A program made the position numbers and the translations under genes. Shown here piece after piece: positions 9,501 through 15,918 of a stretch of DNA of 64,000 nt (positions are counted from its first letter, which is position 1; every line of letters begins with the position of its first letter). Location of the stretch: the NCBI RefSeq assembly GCF_016595435.1, contig NZ_JAENIJ010000003.1, positions 62,001 to 126,000 of the forward strand, read 5' to 3'. The notes beneath the pieces were generated by a model. The model did no database searches and had not been told where the DNA came from. It worked only from the letters and a program-made list of their open reading frames with translations. The stretch comes from Luteolibacter pohnpeiensis. GTDB lineage: Bacteria; Verrucomicrobiota; Verrucomicrobiia; Verrucomicrobiales; Akkermansiaceae.

Positions 9501-10258
9501 CAACCGCTGCAAGCTCAGGCTCGGATTTGAATGGCAAGGCTGTCGAAGATGCATGCCGTCAATTGCGTGATCGTCTTTCAATCGTCGCCTCGGAGTTATT
9601 AGGTGGAGAGGCTGCAAATGCGGTGTTCTCCGCTGGGGAAGTGGCCTGTGGTGCCAAGGCGATGAGTTTTGGTGAACTGGCGAGGGCTGCCTACAATCGC
9701 CGGGTGCAACTTTCTGCTGCTGGATTTTATCGAACTCCGGAGTTGGAGTGGGATTGGGATGTTCGCAAGGGCAGACCGTTTTATTACTATGCTTGGGGTG
9801 CCGCAGTTTCCGAGGTGGAAGTGGATGGCTTTACCGGCATGACCAAGGTTCGGCGGGTGGATATTCTCCATGATGTGGGAGATTCTCTCAACCCAGGCGT
9901 GGATCGCGGGCAGATCGAAGGGGGATTTGTGCAAGGGATGGGATGGCTGACTCAGGAAGAGCTGAAGTGGGATGAGAAAGGCTCGCTGCTCACTCATAGT
10001 GCGAGCACTTATGCCATTCCCGCCTTCAGTGATGCTCCGGCAGATTTTCGCGTGAGTTTGCTATCGGATGCGGTTCAATCCGGGACCATTCACGGCAGCA
10101 AAGCGGTCGGCGAGCCGCCATTTATGTTGGCGATTTCTGTTAGAGAGGCGATCCGTGATGCCGTGGCTGCGTTTGGAGTTACCGGTGATTTCTACCTGCC
10201 ATCTCCAGCGACCGGAGAAGCGGTGAGAATGGCGATCGGAGATTGCATTCGGTTCTGA
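6566..10258 (+). CDS. xdh: Single-chain xanthine dehydrogenase (FeS-FAD-molybdopterin)
   Basis: This 1230-residue protein has the eukaryote-like domain order in one chain. Residues 1-80 hold a plant-type 2Fe-2S ferredoxin (CGCAEGDCGACSVV), and 90-150 the helical 2Fe-2S domain (QCGYCTPG, NLCRCTGY). Residues about 180-430 are the FAD domain (PLVAGATELAVLINKR, RQRATLGGNLVTASPISD). From about 490 onward comes the a/b hammerhead and molybdopterin domain with GGGFGGKETQ near 694, FRGFGGPQG near 811, GTEMGQGLHTK near 937 and GSKAVGEPPFML near 1176, which carries the catalytic Glu. It oxidises hypoxanthine and xanthine to urate in the cytosol. In many bacteria these domains are split into two or three genes. 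The start overlaps the previous stop (ATGA). No XdhC-type maturation gene is adjacent. Confidence 0.92.
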   Translation: MKTCWINGREVDVSSVGANENLLSLLRNHGWSGAKCGCAEGDCGACSVVLLDSDGKPKSINSCLALVPSLEGREIWTAEGLDQGGTLHPVQQAMVDCYGSQCGYCTPGLIASMVEAYHCDSPLTDEQIANRLCGNLCRCTGYRAIRDAMSEALAGKDHPVEFAGVKCDRAPLRGESTVSGGEYLRPESLEELLHLKGKFPDAPLVAGATELAVLINKRHIRYPRLIGLENVAVLRKIERTEDCWVIGAAATLVEVSDAIRREYPALDQMLSVFASRQIRQRATLGGNLVTASPISDAAPVLLALDAEIILISKAGERRLKLDDFFVAYRSTAMKSDEVMSAVVIPRGLSGRSEFHKVSKRREMDISIVSAAFRMDTDEAGLIREVRLAFGGVAATPMRAKMAEQFLLGKPVDASRELFDLLESEFTPLSDVRGSAEYRRILISGLFAKFVFVSGDNTPSDHAYQAFTRTENIPPPILRHESAIGHVTGRAVYTHDQALKRPMLEVWPVLSKHARAKLLEMDVSAALTTPGVRTVLLAKDIPGLNNVGPSRHDEPLFAEDEVFYEGQLIAVVVGENLESCRLAAEKIHVVYEVLKPLLGIQTAIEAESYHTDPHVLDRGDVNTALMNSPHILDGEFEIGGQEHFYLETHSAWAEVDTEGGIHVVSSTQHPSEVQAIVAEVMGRTRNEVVVESLRMGGGFGGKETQGNAWASVCALAAQVTGQAVRIQLDRDVDMRFTGKRHPFHAKFRVGYDDSGRLLAAEVKLFSDGGWSLDLSQPVNDRALFHLDNCYHIPDVKFVGQVVKTNVVSHTAFRGFGGPQGMLVIEEILGRIARRLDLRPEVVREKNFYHGAGESSTTHYGADVGDVRVQRIWRELLKSSEFENRQHEVEGWNAGHPWLKRGLAITPVKFGISFTLKAYNQAGALVLIYQDGSVQVNHGGTEMGQGLHTKILGVVMRELGLPKEAIRLMNTRTDKVPNTSATAASSGSDLNGKAVEDACRQLRDRLSIVASELLGGEAANAVFSAGEVACGAKAMSFGELARAAYNRRVQLSAAGFYRTPELEWDWDVRKGRPFYYYAWGAAVSEVEVDGFTGMTKVRRVDILHDVGDSLNPGVDRGQIEGGFVQGMGWLTQEELKWDEKGSLLTHSASTYAIPAFSDAPADFRVSLLSDAVQSGTIHGSKAVGEPPFMLAISVREAIRDAVAAFGVTGDFYLPSPATGEAVRMAIGDCIRF

Positions 10259-10276
10259 AACCGGTTGTTTTGGGTT

Positions 10277-11224
10277 ATGCAAAGACGACAGTTTTTATCC
10301 GGTGCAGCTGTGTTGGGAGCCGCTGGTTTGGTGAATGCTCAAGAACCCGCCCCCAAAAAAGAAGACGCTCCAGCGAAGAAATCGGGTGTGGCAAACCGCA
10401 TCGGCGTATCTTCCTACTCGTTCTGGGGATTTGAACGCGACGATCTTCGCCCCTTACCAATCTGCATCGACCATGCGGCGCGGATGGGATTTGATGGCGT
10501 CGAGATTTTGCAGAAGCAACTCGCATCGACCGAGCGCGGCGAGCTGATGAAACTCAAGCGCCAGGCGTTTTTGTTAGGCTTGGACCTGATGGGCTATTCC
10601 ACCCACCAGGGTTTCTTATCGCCGGACAAGGAAAAGCGTGCGGCCAATGTTCAGCACACCATCGATTGCCTGGAGCAGGCCTATCAACTGGGAATTCCGA
10701 CCATGCGGGTCAACTCCGGCACGTGGGGAACTTCGAAGGACTTCGATGATCTGATGGCGCACCGCGGCGAGGAAACTCCGCTGGAAGGCTATGATGAAGA
10801 AGACGCCTATGAGTGGGTGATCGAGGCTTATCAAGGTTTGGCCAAGGAAGCCGAAAAGCGCGGCGTGGTCATGGGATTGGAAAACCACTGGGGACTGGGT
10901 CGCACGGTGGAAGGCGTGAAACGGGTGGTGGACGCCGTGGATTCTCCTTGGCTGAAAGTTACTTTGGACACCGGAAACTTCCTCGAAGATCCCTATGACC
11001 GGCTCGCGGCGCTGGCTCCGGACGCTGTTCTGTTTCAGACCAAGACCTACTACGGCGGCGGGGTGTGGTACACGCTGGATCTCGATTACGATCGGATTGC
11101 CGGGATCATGAAAAATGCCGGCTACACGGGCTATATTTCGCTTGAGTTTGAAGGCAAGGAAGACCCTCTAACAGCAGTTCCGAAGAGCCTGGCGATGTTA
11201 CGCAAGAGCTTTGCCGCTGCCTGA
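10277..11224 (+). CDS. Exported sugar phosphate isomerase/epimerase-like TIM barrel
   Basis: The protein begins with a twin-arginine-like signal (MQRRQFLSGAAVLGAAGLVNA), then a low-complexity PAPKKEDAPAKK linker and a xylose isomerase-like TIM barrel starting IGVSSYSFWGFERDDLRPL. Typical metal-site blocks are MGFDGVEILQKQ, GVVMGLENHWGLGRT, LKVTLDTGNFLEDPYDR and GYISLEFEGKEDP. Members act as isomerases, epimerases or hydrolases; the substrate cannot be inferred. A hydroxypyruvate isomerase role in glyoxylate use is tempting because it follows the ureide genes by 18 bases, but the Tat signal argues for an extracytoplasmic protein, common in Verrucomicrobiota and Planctomycetota. ATG 10277 is chosen because it places the RR motif at the N-terminus; a TTG four codons upstream is less likely. 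Confidence 0.85.
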   Translation: MQRRQFLSGAAVLGAAGLVNAQEPAPKKEDAPAKKSGVANRIGVSSYSFWGFERDDLRPLPICIDHAARMGFDGVEILQKQLASTERGELMKLKRQAFLLGLDLMGYSTHQGFLSPDKEKRAANVQHTIDCLEQAYQLGIPTMRVNSGTWGTSKDFDDLMAHRGEETPLEGYDEEDAYEWVIEAYQGLAKEAEKRGVVMGLENHWGLGRTVEGVKRVVDAVDSPWLKVTLDTGNFLEDPYDRLAALAPDAVLFQTKTYYGGGVWYTLDLDYDRIAGIMKNAGYTGYISLEFEGKEDPLTAVPKSLAMLRKSFAAA

Positions 11225-11267
11225 TGAATCGCGTGGCATTCCGCCGAGGATTCGGTAAGGATCAGCC

Positions 11268-11618
11268 ATGAGCGATTCGATTTCAGAAATCACCACCAAG
11301 ATCCAAGCGTTTGTGGATGCCCGCGATTGGCGGCAATTTCACGACGCGAAGGATCTTTCGGTGGCAATCGCAGCAGAGGCTGGAGAGTTGATGCAGCATT
11401 TCGTCTGGCAACAGCCGGGGCAGATTGAAAAGCGTGTCGAAGCTCGGCGGGATGAGATCGCATCGGAGATTGCGGACGTCGGGATTCTTTTATTCGAATT
11501 GGCGGACAACCTCGGCTTGAACCTTGGCGAGGTGATGCAGGCGAAGATCGCGAATAACGAGATCCGCTACCCGGTCGAGAAAGCGCGTGGGAACAACTTG
11601 AAGTATTCTGAATTTTGA
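11268..11618 (+). CDS. MazG-like nucleotide pyrophosphohydrolase (RS21-C6/dCTPase type)
   Basis: This 116-residue all-alpha protein belongs to the MazG/RS21-C6 superfamily of NTP pyrophosphohydrolases. The motif pattern AIAAEAGELMQHFVW followed by RDEIASEIADVGILLFELAD gives the ExxE...ExxD magnesium-binding set. RDWRQFHDAKDLSVAI before it is the usual N-terminal helix with the aromatic base-stacking residue. Members hydrolyse dCTP or modified nucleotides to monophosphates and clean the nucleotide pool in the cytosol. Its stop overlaps the TTG start of the rsmH gene by four bases, so the two are coupled. The start ATG has an AGGATCAG ribosome site shortly before it. Confidence 0.88.
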   Translation: MSDSISEITTKIQAFVDARDWRQFHDAKDLSVAIAAEAGELMQHFVWQQPGQIEKRVEARRDEIASEIADVGILLFELADNLGLNLGEVMQAKIANNEIRYPVEKARGNNLKYSEF

Positions 11619-12646
11619 GCGAAAGCGAACCACGACCGAAGCGGCGCAAACGTTACTCCGGAAAAAATCCTCGTCGATTCGAGGATAAATACAAGGAGCA
11701 CGACCCGCTGCGCTATCAGGAGACCGTGGCCAAAGTGCTGGCATCCGGTAAAACCCCGGCTGGCTCGCACGTGCCGATCATGGTCGCGGAATGTCTGGAG
11801 GCATTGCGGTTGCAGCCGGGGATGATCGGCATGGACGCGACGCTTGGGAACGGTGGCCACGCTCGCGAAATTCTGCAGAAGATCGCTCCCGGAGGGATGC
11901 TTCTTGGTTTGGATGTGGATCCGATCGAGCAGCCGAAGACGGAATCGCGGATGCGGGATGAGGGTTTTACCGCTGAGGTTTTCGAGGCGGTACGTTCCAA
12001 TTATGCAGGCATCGGGAAAGTGTTAGGCGCGCGGCAAATTTCCGGAGTGGATTTCATCTTCGCGGATCTGGGATGCTCCTCAATGCAATACGATGATCCA
12101 TCGCGCGGATTTAGCTTCAAGCTCCCTGGTCCATTGGACATGCGGATGAATCCCGGGCGTGGATTGTCGGCCGGGGAATGGTTGCAGCGGGTGAGTGCCG
12201 AAAAACTGGCGACGGCGCTGGCGGAGAATTCCGACGAGCCACGGGCAGACCTCATCGCGCAGAACCTGGCTGGCATTCACTTTGCGGATTCGCCCGCCTT
12301 GGTTGCGAAACTCCGTGAAATCCTGGCTGGACTGGATGAGGAGCTGGTTGATCTCACCATCCGCCGTGTTTTCCAGGCAATTCGAATTGAGGTGAACGAT
12401 GAGTTCGCGGCGTTGGATCGTTTTCTGCAGTTGCTCCCGAGTTGCCTGAAGCCAGGCGGGCGAGTGGCGATTTTAACGTTCCACTCGGGTGAGGACCGAC
12501 GCGTGAAAAAGGCCTTCCAGGCCCTATTTCGAGCAGGGGTTTTCTCAGAGCTCAGCGATCAGGTGGGGGTTGCATCGGCGGATGAGCGCCGGGCAAACCC
12601 TCGAAGCAAGCCTGCCAAGTTGCGATGGGCGGTGCTGGCGGATTAG
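11615..12646 (+). CDS. rsmH: 16S rRNA (cytosine(1402)-N4)-methyltransferase
   Basis: RsmH methylates N4 of C1402 in the ribosomal P site. Visible signatures are SHVPIMVAECLEAL, GMDATLGNGGHAREIL (SAM motif I), FIFADLGCSSMQYDDPSRGFSF, LDMRMNPGRGLSAGEWL, RVFQAIRIEVNDE, AILTFHSGEDRRVKKAF and the C-terminal RANPRSKPAKLRWAV. It carries a basic N-terminal extension of about 45 residues (RPKRRKRYSGKNPRR...) before the conserved HVPIM block, longer than in typical RsmH. The start is a TTG overlapping the stop of the MazG-like gene (TTGA). In most bacteria rsmH sits in the dcw division cluster after mraZ; here it is separate from any division gene. Confidence 0.92.
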   Translation: MSESEPRPKRRKRYSGKNPRRFEDKYKEHDPLRYQETVAKVLASGKTPAGSHVPIMVAECLEALRLQPGMIGMDATLGNGGHAREILQKIAPGGMLLGLDVDPIEQPKTESRMRDEGFTAEVFEAVRSNYAGIGKVLGARQISGVDFIFADLGCSSMQYDDPSRGFSFKLPGPLDMRMNPGRGLSAGEWLQRVSAEKLATALAENSDEPRADLIAQNLAGIHFADSPALVAKLREILAGLDEELVDLTIRRVFQAIRIEVNDEFAALDRFLQLLPSCLKPGGRVAILTFHSGEDRRVKKAFQALFRAGVFSELSDQVGVASADERRANPRSKPAKLRWAVLAD

Positions 12647-12675
12647 AGACCCGCTTCAACCGCATCAGCGAAATC

Positions 12676-13596
12676 TCAGGATGAGCTGGGAGCCAGTGGC
12701 AGCAAGGCTTCGTGCAAAGCCGCGACGGTTTTCATCACCAGTGGATTTTGCTCCTCTGCGCGATGGCGGATTGCAAAAACAAAGGCGGAAGGGAGGACAA
12801 ATTCGAAGGTTTTGGCGGAATTGAGCGGCGTTTGGCCTTTGTAGAAATCGGTGTCGGTATCACCGGGGAACATCATGACCCCCAGGCCTAGCTTGCAGAT
12901 GTCGATGGCATCCGATTCGGATTCGCATTCGATGACATCTTCGATGTTGAGCCGATAAGCTGTCTGGCACCAATCCGAGATGAATTCGCGAAAGCCGTAA
13001 GCAAGAGTTTGAGAAGGGAGAATCGTCGGGAAATCGAGTGCATCCGGGAAGCTGAAACGATCATTTTTCAGCCCATAGAAGGCAGGATTCCAGGTGACCG
13101 TGGCGCCGGATTGACTGTAAACGATGGATTTGCCGATTCCGCTTACGTCTGCGGATTTGAGGAATGAGCCGCAGACCACGATGTCGACTTCGAAGTTTTT
13201 CAGAGCGTCGATCCAGTTCTCGCCGGGGAGAAGATCGTGCCATGACTCGACGCCGGTGGAGCAGGATCGGGCGTGTTGGGCAATCCGGCTGCCATCCAGC
13301 CAGATTTTGACACTTTTCGTGCGGGACCGTTTCCAATAAGAGGCGCGCCGCAGGAGATTGGAATGCTCTCTTTCGATCTCCTCAACCAGCGGAATCAAGG
13401 CTTTGCCTTGATCTGTGATCATGGTGCCCTCCGGTGAACGATAGAACAGCGAGAAGCCGATTTCTTGTTCCAGCTTGGCAATTTGAGCACTGATCGCAGG
13501 TTGGGTGACTCCCAATTGTTTTGCTGCGGATGAAAAGCTGCCGGTTCTAGCAAGTGCCAAAAACACCTGTAGCTCTCGGATTTCGGGAAGGTTCAT
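12676..13596 (-). CDS. LysR-family transcriptional regulator
   Basis: The N-terminal winged helix-turn-helix is clear: IRELQVFLALARTGSFSSAAKQLGVTQPAISAQIAKLE, residues about 6-45. The rest is a periplasmic-binding-like effector domain, divergent in sequence (VDIVVCGSFLKSA, LGLGVMMFPGDTDTDF). ATG 13596 overlaps by one base with the stop of the gene before it (TGATG), so it is the second gene of a two-regulator operon. The effector is unknown. The nearest outward targets are the PEP-CTERM gene at 15034 and the operon itself. The coding region ends 30 bases from the convergent rsmH gene. Confidence 0.88.
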   Translation of the reverse strand: MNLPEIRELQVFLALARTGSFSSAAKQLGVTQPAISAQIAKLEQEIGFSLFYRSPEGTMITDQGKALIPLVEEIEREHSNLLRRASYWKRSRTKSVKIWLDGSRIAQHARSCSTGVESWHDLLPGENWIDALKNFEVDIVVCGSFLKSADVSGIGKSIVYSQSGATVTWNPAFYGLKNDRFSFPDALDFPTILPSQTLAYGFREFISDWCQTAYRLNIEDVIECESESDAIDICKLGLGVMMFPGDTDTDFYKGQTPLNSAKTFEFVLPSAFVFAIRHRAEEQNPLVMKTVAALHEALLPLAPSSS

Positions 13597-14522
13597 CAAT
13601 TGTTCAAGTTCAGCCGGATCTTTTGTGTCAGGGCTGGTAGGAACTCATAGGGATGTTGGCGTAGAAAGGTGGCGCGCAGGGTTTGTCGGATGTTGGAAAA
13701 TCCAACTGGACCGACGGCAGCCCAATGGGAAAGGTTGATTGAGGCCTCTGGGGCGAAAATCACCACATCATCCGGACATTGGTCCGGGCGATCGAGCCAC
13801 AGGAGCCATTTTTCTTCTGGTAGACTTTCCCAACCTTTGCAAAGGCGCGGCAATTTGGCCGGATCAATCTCAACGCCATCCAGGGAAACGATGTAGCCGT
13901 TTTCCGGTAAATGGCCGTCTGAATAGTCCGCTGCGCGATCTGTTGGCACATACAGGGCGAAGGTCGTTTCAGCGACCTCTTCCGAAATGTAGCGTTTGGT
14001 ATTCCCGCTCCAGCACCCAATGTAGAGGTCACAATACCCGGAAACCAGAAATCGACCTGCATCATCCGGTTCGACCGAGGTGTAGGATATTTTGATCTGT
14101 CGCATCAGCTGCAACTTGCGGAACAGGTATCGGAATGCCCGGGTGCGGAAAACCGCTGATGAGCTTCCAACCTGGAGGACACGACCGTTTTGGCGAACAT
14201 TGCGAATATGTTCACTAAAGCAGCGCTGGGTCGCGGTTAAAAAGCGCAGATCATTAAACAATCGTTCGGCAAATGGACTAGGTGATAACTTACCAAGTTC
14301 TTCATCTTTGAACAATTGGCATTCAAATGCTTCTTCCAGATGGTCGATCATCCGGCGGATTGCCTTCCGGATTGTGTGAAGGGCATGCCCTGCATTGGTA
14401 TAGCTTTTCTCCTCATAAACGCACTGGAATGCGTTGAGATGACGGAAATCGGCAGCTTCCATCATTTCGAGTTCATGAAAGCTCGGTTTTATAGAGCTTG
14501 GGTTCTTCGGGTCTTGATTCAT
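13596..14522 (-). CDS. Divergent LysR-like regulator, partner of the adjacent LysR gene
   Basis: This 308-residue protein is similar in length and layout to its neighbour. It has a LysR-like N-terminal helix-turn-helix that is eroded: FRHLNAFQCVYEEKSYTNAGHALHTIRKAIRRMIDHLE aligns with the usual RxLxxFxxVxexgSfsxAAxxLxxtxxavSxxIxxLE. A RVLQVGSSSAVF segment starts the ligand-binding part. It is followed directly by the canonical LysR gene (TGATG), so both are co-transcribed and may form a heteromeric regulator. The HTH differs from consensus at several helix positions, so DNA binding on its own is uncertain. Its promoter lies in the 510-base region before 15034. Confidence 0.7.
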   Translation of the reverse strand: MNQDPKNPSSIKPSFHELEMMEAADFRHLNAFQCVYEEKSYTNAGHALHTIRKAIRRMIDHLEEAFECQLFKDEELGKLSPSPFAERLFNDLRFLTATQRCFSEHIRNVRQNGRVLQVGSSSAVFRTRAFRYLFRKLQLMRQIKISYTSVEPDDAGRFLVSGYCDLYIGCWSGNTKRYISEEVAETTFALYVPTDRAADYSDGHLPENGYIVSLDGVEIDPAKLPRLCKGWESLPEEKWLLWLDRPDQCPDDVVIFAPEASINLSHWAAVGPVGFSNIRQTLRATFLRQHPYEFLPALTQKIRLNLNN

Positions 14523-15033
14523 GACTATTAAGGAAAGTCCTTAAGGAGTCCGGGGGGTGGGTGGAATTACGTATGGATTAACGTTATGACATCATCAAGA
14601 TATTTCAGATGAATGTAAGGTTTTGGATAGGGGATAATCGGGGTGGTGATGAGGTTATCACTTGATAGTCACATAGGAGCGATGAGTTGAGTGGATTTCA
14701 CCCGGGGGGAACAGGCAAAATGTCGAGTGTTGGGGAAGGCTGATTCGAACTTTGACCTTATTATCAAAGGATTGTGCGTAGTTCAAGCAACTTTTGAGAT
14801 TATCAATCGATTGTCCCAGCACGTGATGGATTATCCTAAGGTTTTCCTTCAGGATCTTGCACTGTGAATAGTGAACGACTGTCACTTCTGTGTTCAAACG
14901 TTTTGGAATGTTTAACCTTTAGTAAACCCGGAAGTCCCATCCGGCAGACAGTCTAGCTATTTATCGCAAACGCTTTCATAGGCCTCCCCCTTCTCAAAAC
15001 CACCCTTACACCCAAACTTAGTTATTTCGCTTT
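14523..15033. other. 511-base intergenic region between divergent regulator and PEP-CTERM genes
   Basis: This region lies between the LysR-like gene (leftward) and the PEP-CTERM gene (rightward) and is AT-rich, so it must hold both promoters. I see no strong inverted repeat or tRNA-like structure. A minus-strand open frame (14658-14897, TTG start) would encode 79 residues whose first half looks vaguely protein-like (LKENLRIIHHVLGQSIDNL), but it has no ribosome site; it could be an eroded gene. The last 40 bases before 15034 are C- and T-rich and lack a Shine-Dalgarno sequence. Confidence 0.4.
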
Positions 15034-15846
15034 ATGAGAAAGAAGTTGATTCTAGCGGTCTTTGCTTTGCCAGCAGTTTCGCTAGGGCAGACATTGATTG
15101 AGGCACCGGATTTTTATAATCCGGATTTTCGAGCAAGGCGTCCGGGCTCATCCGGCGTGATCGCATTAACAGTAAACAATGCGGTTTATACCCAAAGCCA
15201 ATCTTCAGGGGATGTCTCCTGGACTCATGGCGCAGGCGGTTTTGCCGAAGTTGACACTGGATTAGCCGGTGTTGAACTTGCGGCTTATACCGAGACAACA
15301 GGTGATCAACTGGTATTCGGTCGTGAACTGACCACCAGTGGATTGGCATCCGCGCTTGGCCCACTTTTGACCAGCGTGGTTGGAGCGAGTGTGTTGTCGA
15401 CCTGGAGTTCTCAAGCAGTCGTTTCGAATTTGGCGATCGTCCCTGATCAGCTATACGAAGTCCACTTTAACGTTGCCTCTGGCGACGGACTCCCTGTCGG
15501 CCTGCTGGATACCCTCACTTTTGGCATCACCAATCCGGAAATTTCCGGTGGTGGCGGCAGTTCTGCGGAGCTACTCGATCTGCTTGGACTACTGTCGATC
15601 GGCACATCGGCATCCGATTCGGACTACACCTTCCAATTTACCTCTTCGCAGGCGCTGGATTCCCTCACCTTCAGTTTCGATGCGACCTCACTGGTCAGCT
15701 TAGGACTGCTCGGCACTGCTTCTGGGAATCAAGATGTGCTGACCTTCAGCGGCTTTGAAGTGGTCGCGGTTCCAGAGCCGGGAACGATTTCACTGGCAGC
15801 GGTAGGTGCATTGCTCCTGCTCAAGCGCAGTCGTTCCCGTTGTTAA
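15034..15846 (+). CDS. PEP-CTERM sorting domain protein
   Basis: This 270-residue exported protein has a signal peptide (MRKKLILAVFALPAVSLGQ) and a classical PEP-CTERM tail: VPEPGTISLAAVGALLLLKRSRSR, that is a VPEPG motif, a hydrophobic helix and a basic end. PEP-CTERM proteins are processed by an exosortase at the membrane and are often linked to extracellular polysaccharide. The middle is Gly/Ser/Thr-rich, beta-type sequence with no domain I recognise. No exosortase gene is in the window. It lies opposite the two-gene LysR operon and ends before a strong terminator. Confidence 0.85.
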   Translation: MRKKLILAVFALPAVSLGQTLIEAPDFYNPDFRARRPGSSGVIALTVNNAVYTQSQSSGDVSWTHGAGGFAEVDTGLAGVELAAYTETTGDQLVFGRELTTSGLASALGPLLTSVVGASVLSTWSSQAVVSNLAIVPDQLYEVHFNVASGDGLPVGLLDTLTFGITNPEISGGGGSSAELLDLLGLLSIGTSASDSDYTFQFTSSQALDSLTFSFDATSLVSLGLLGTASGNQDVLTFSGFEVVAVPEPGTISLAAVGALLLLKRSRSRC

Positions 15847-15881
15847 ATCACCCTCACGGACTTGATTGATTGGTTTTGTAG

Positions 15882-15914
15882 CCGCCTGTGGAATTGATTC
15901 CGCAGGCGGTTTTT
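15882..15914 (+). terminator. Rho-independent terminator of the PEP-CTERM gene
   Basis: CCGCCTG at 15882-15888 pairs with CAGGCGG at 15903-15909, and the interior GGAAT/ATTCC extends the stem to about 13 pairs with one G-U wobble. A TTTTTA run follows directly. It lies 36 bases past the stop codon at 15846 and abuts the end of the convergent metG gene. Confidence 0.85.
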
Positions 15915-15918
15915 ACCA

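Noticed and set aside
1699..10258. Possible uricase or OHCU decarboxylase hidden in the ureide operon
   Set aside because: All frames between the enzymes are used by the assigned genes and there is no room for another coding region.
10277..11224. The TIM-barrel protein as hydroxypyruvate isomerase of glyoxylate metabolism
   Set aside because: It has a Tat-like export signal, so it is not expected in the cytosol with the ureide enzymes.
14658..14897. 79-residue minus-strand open frame in the 511-base intergenic region
   Set aside because: TTG start without a ribosome site and a second half of low protein likeness; kept only as a remark in the intergenic entry.
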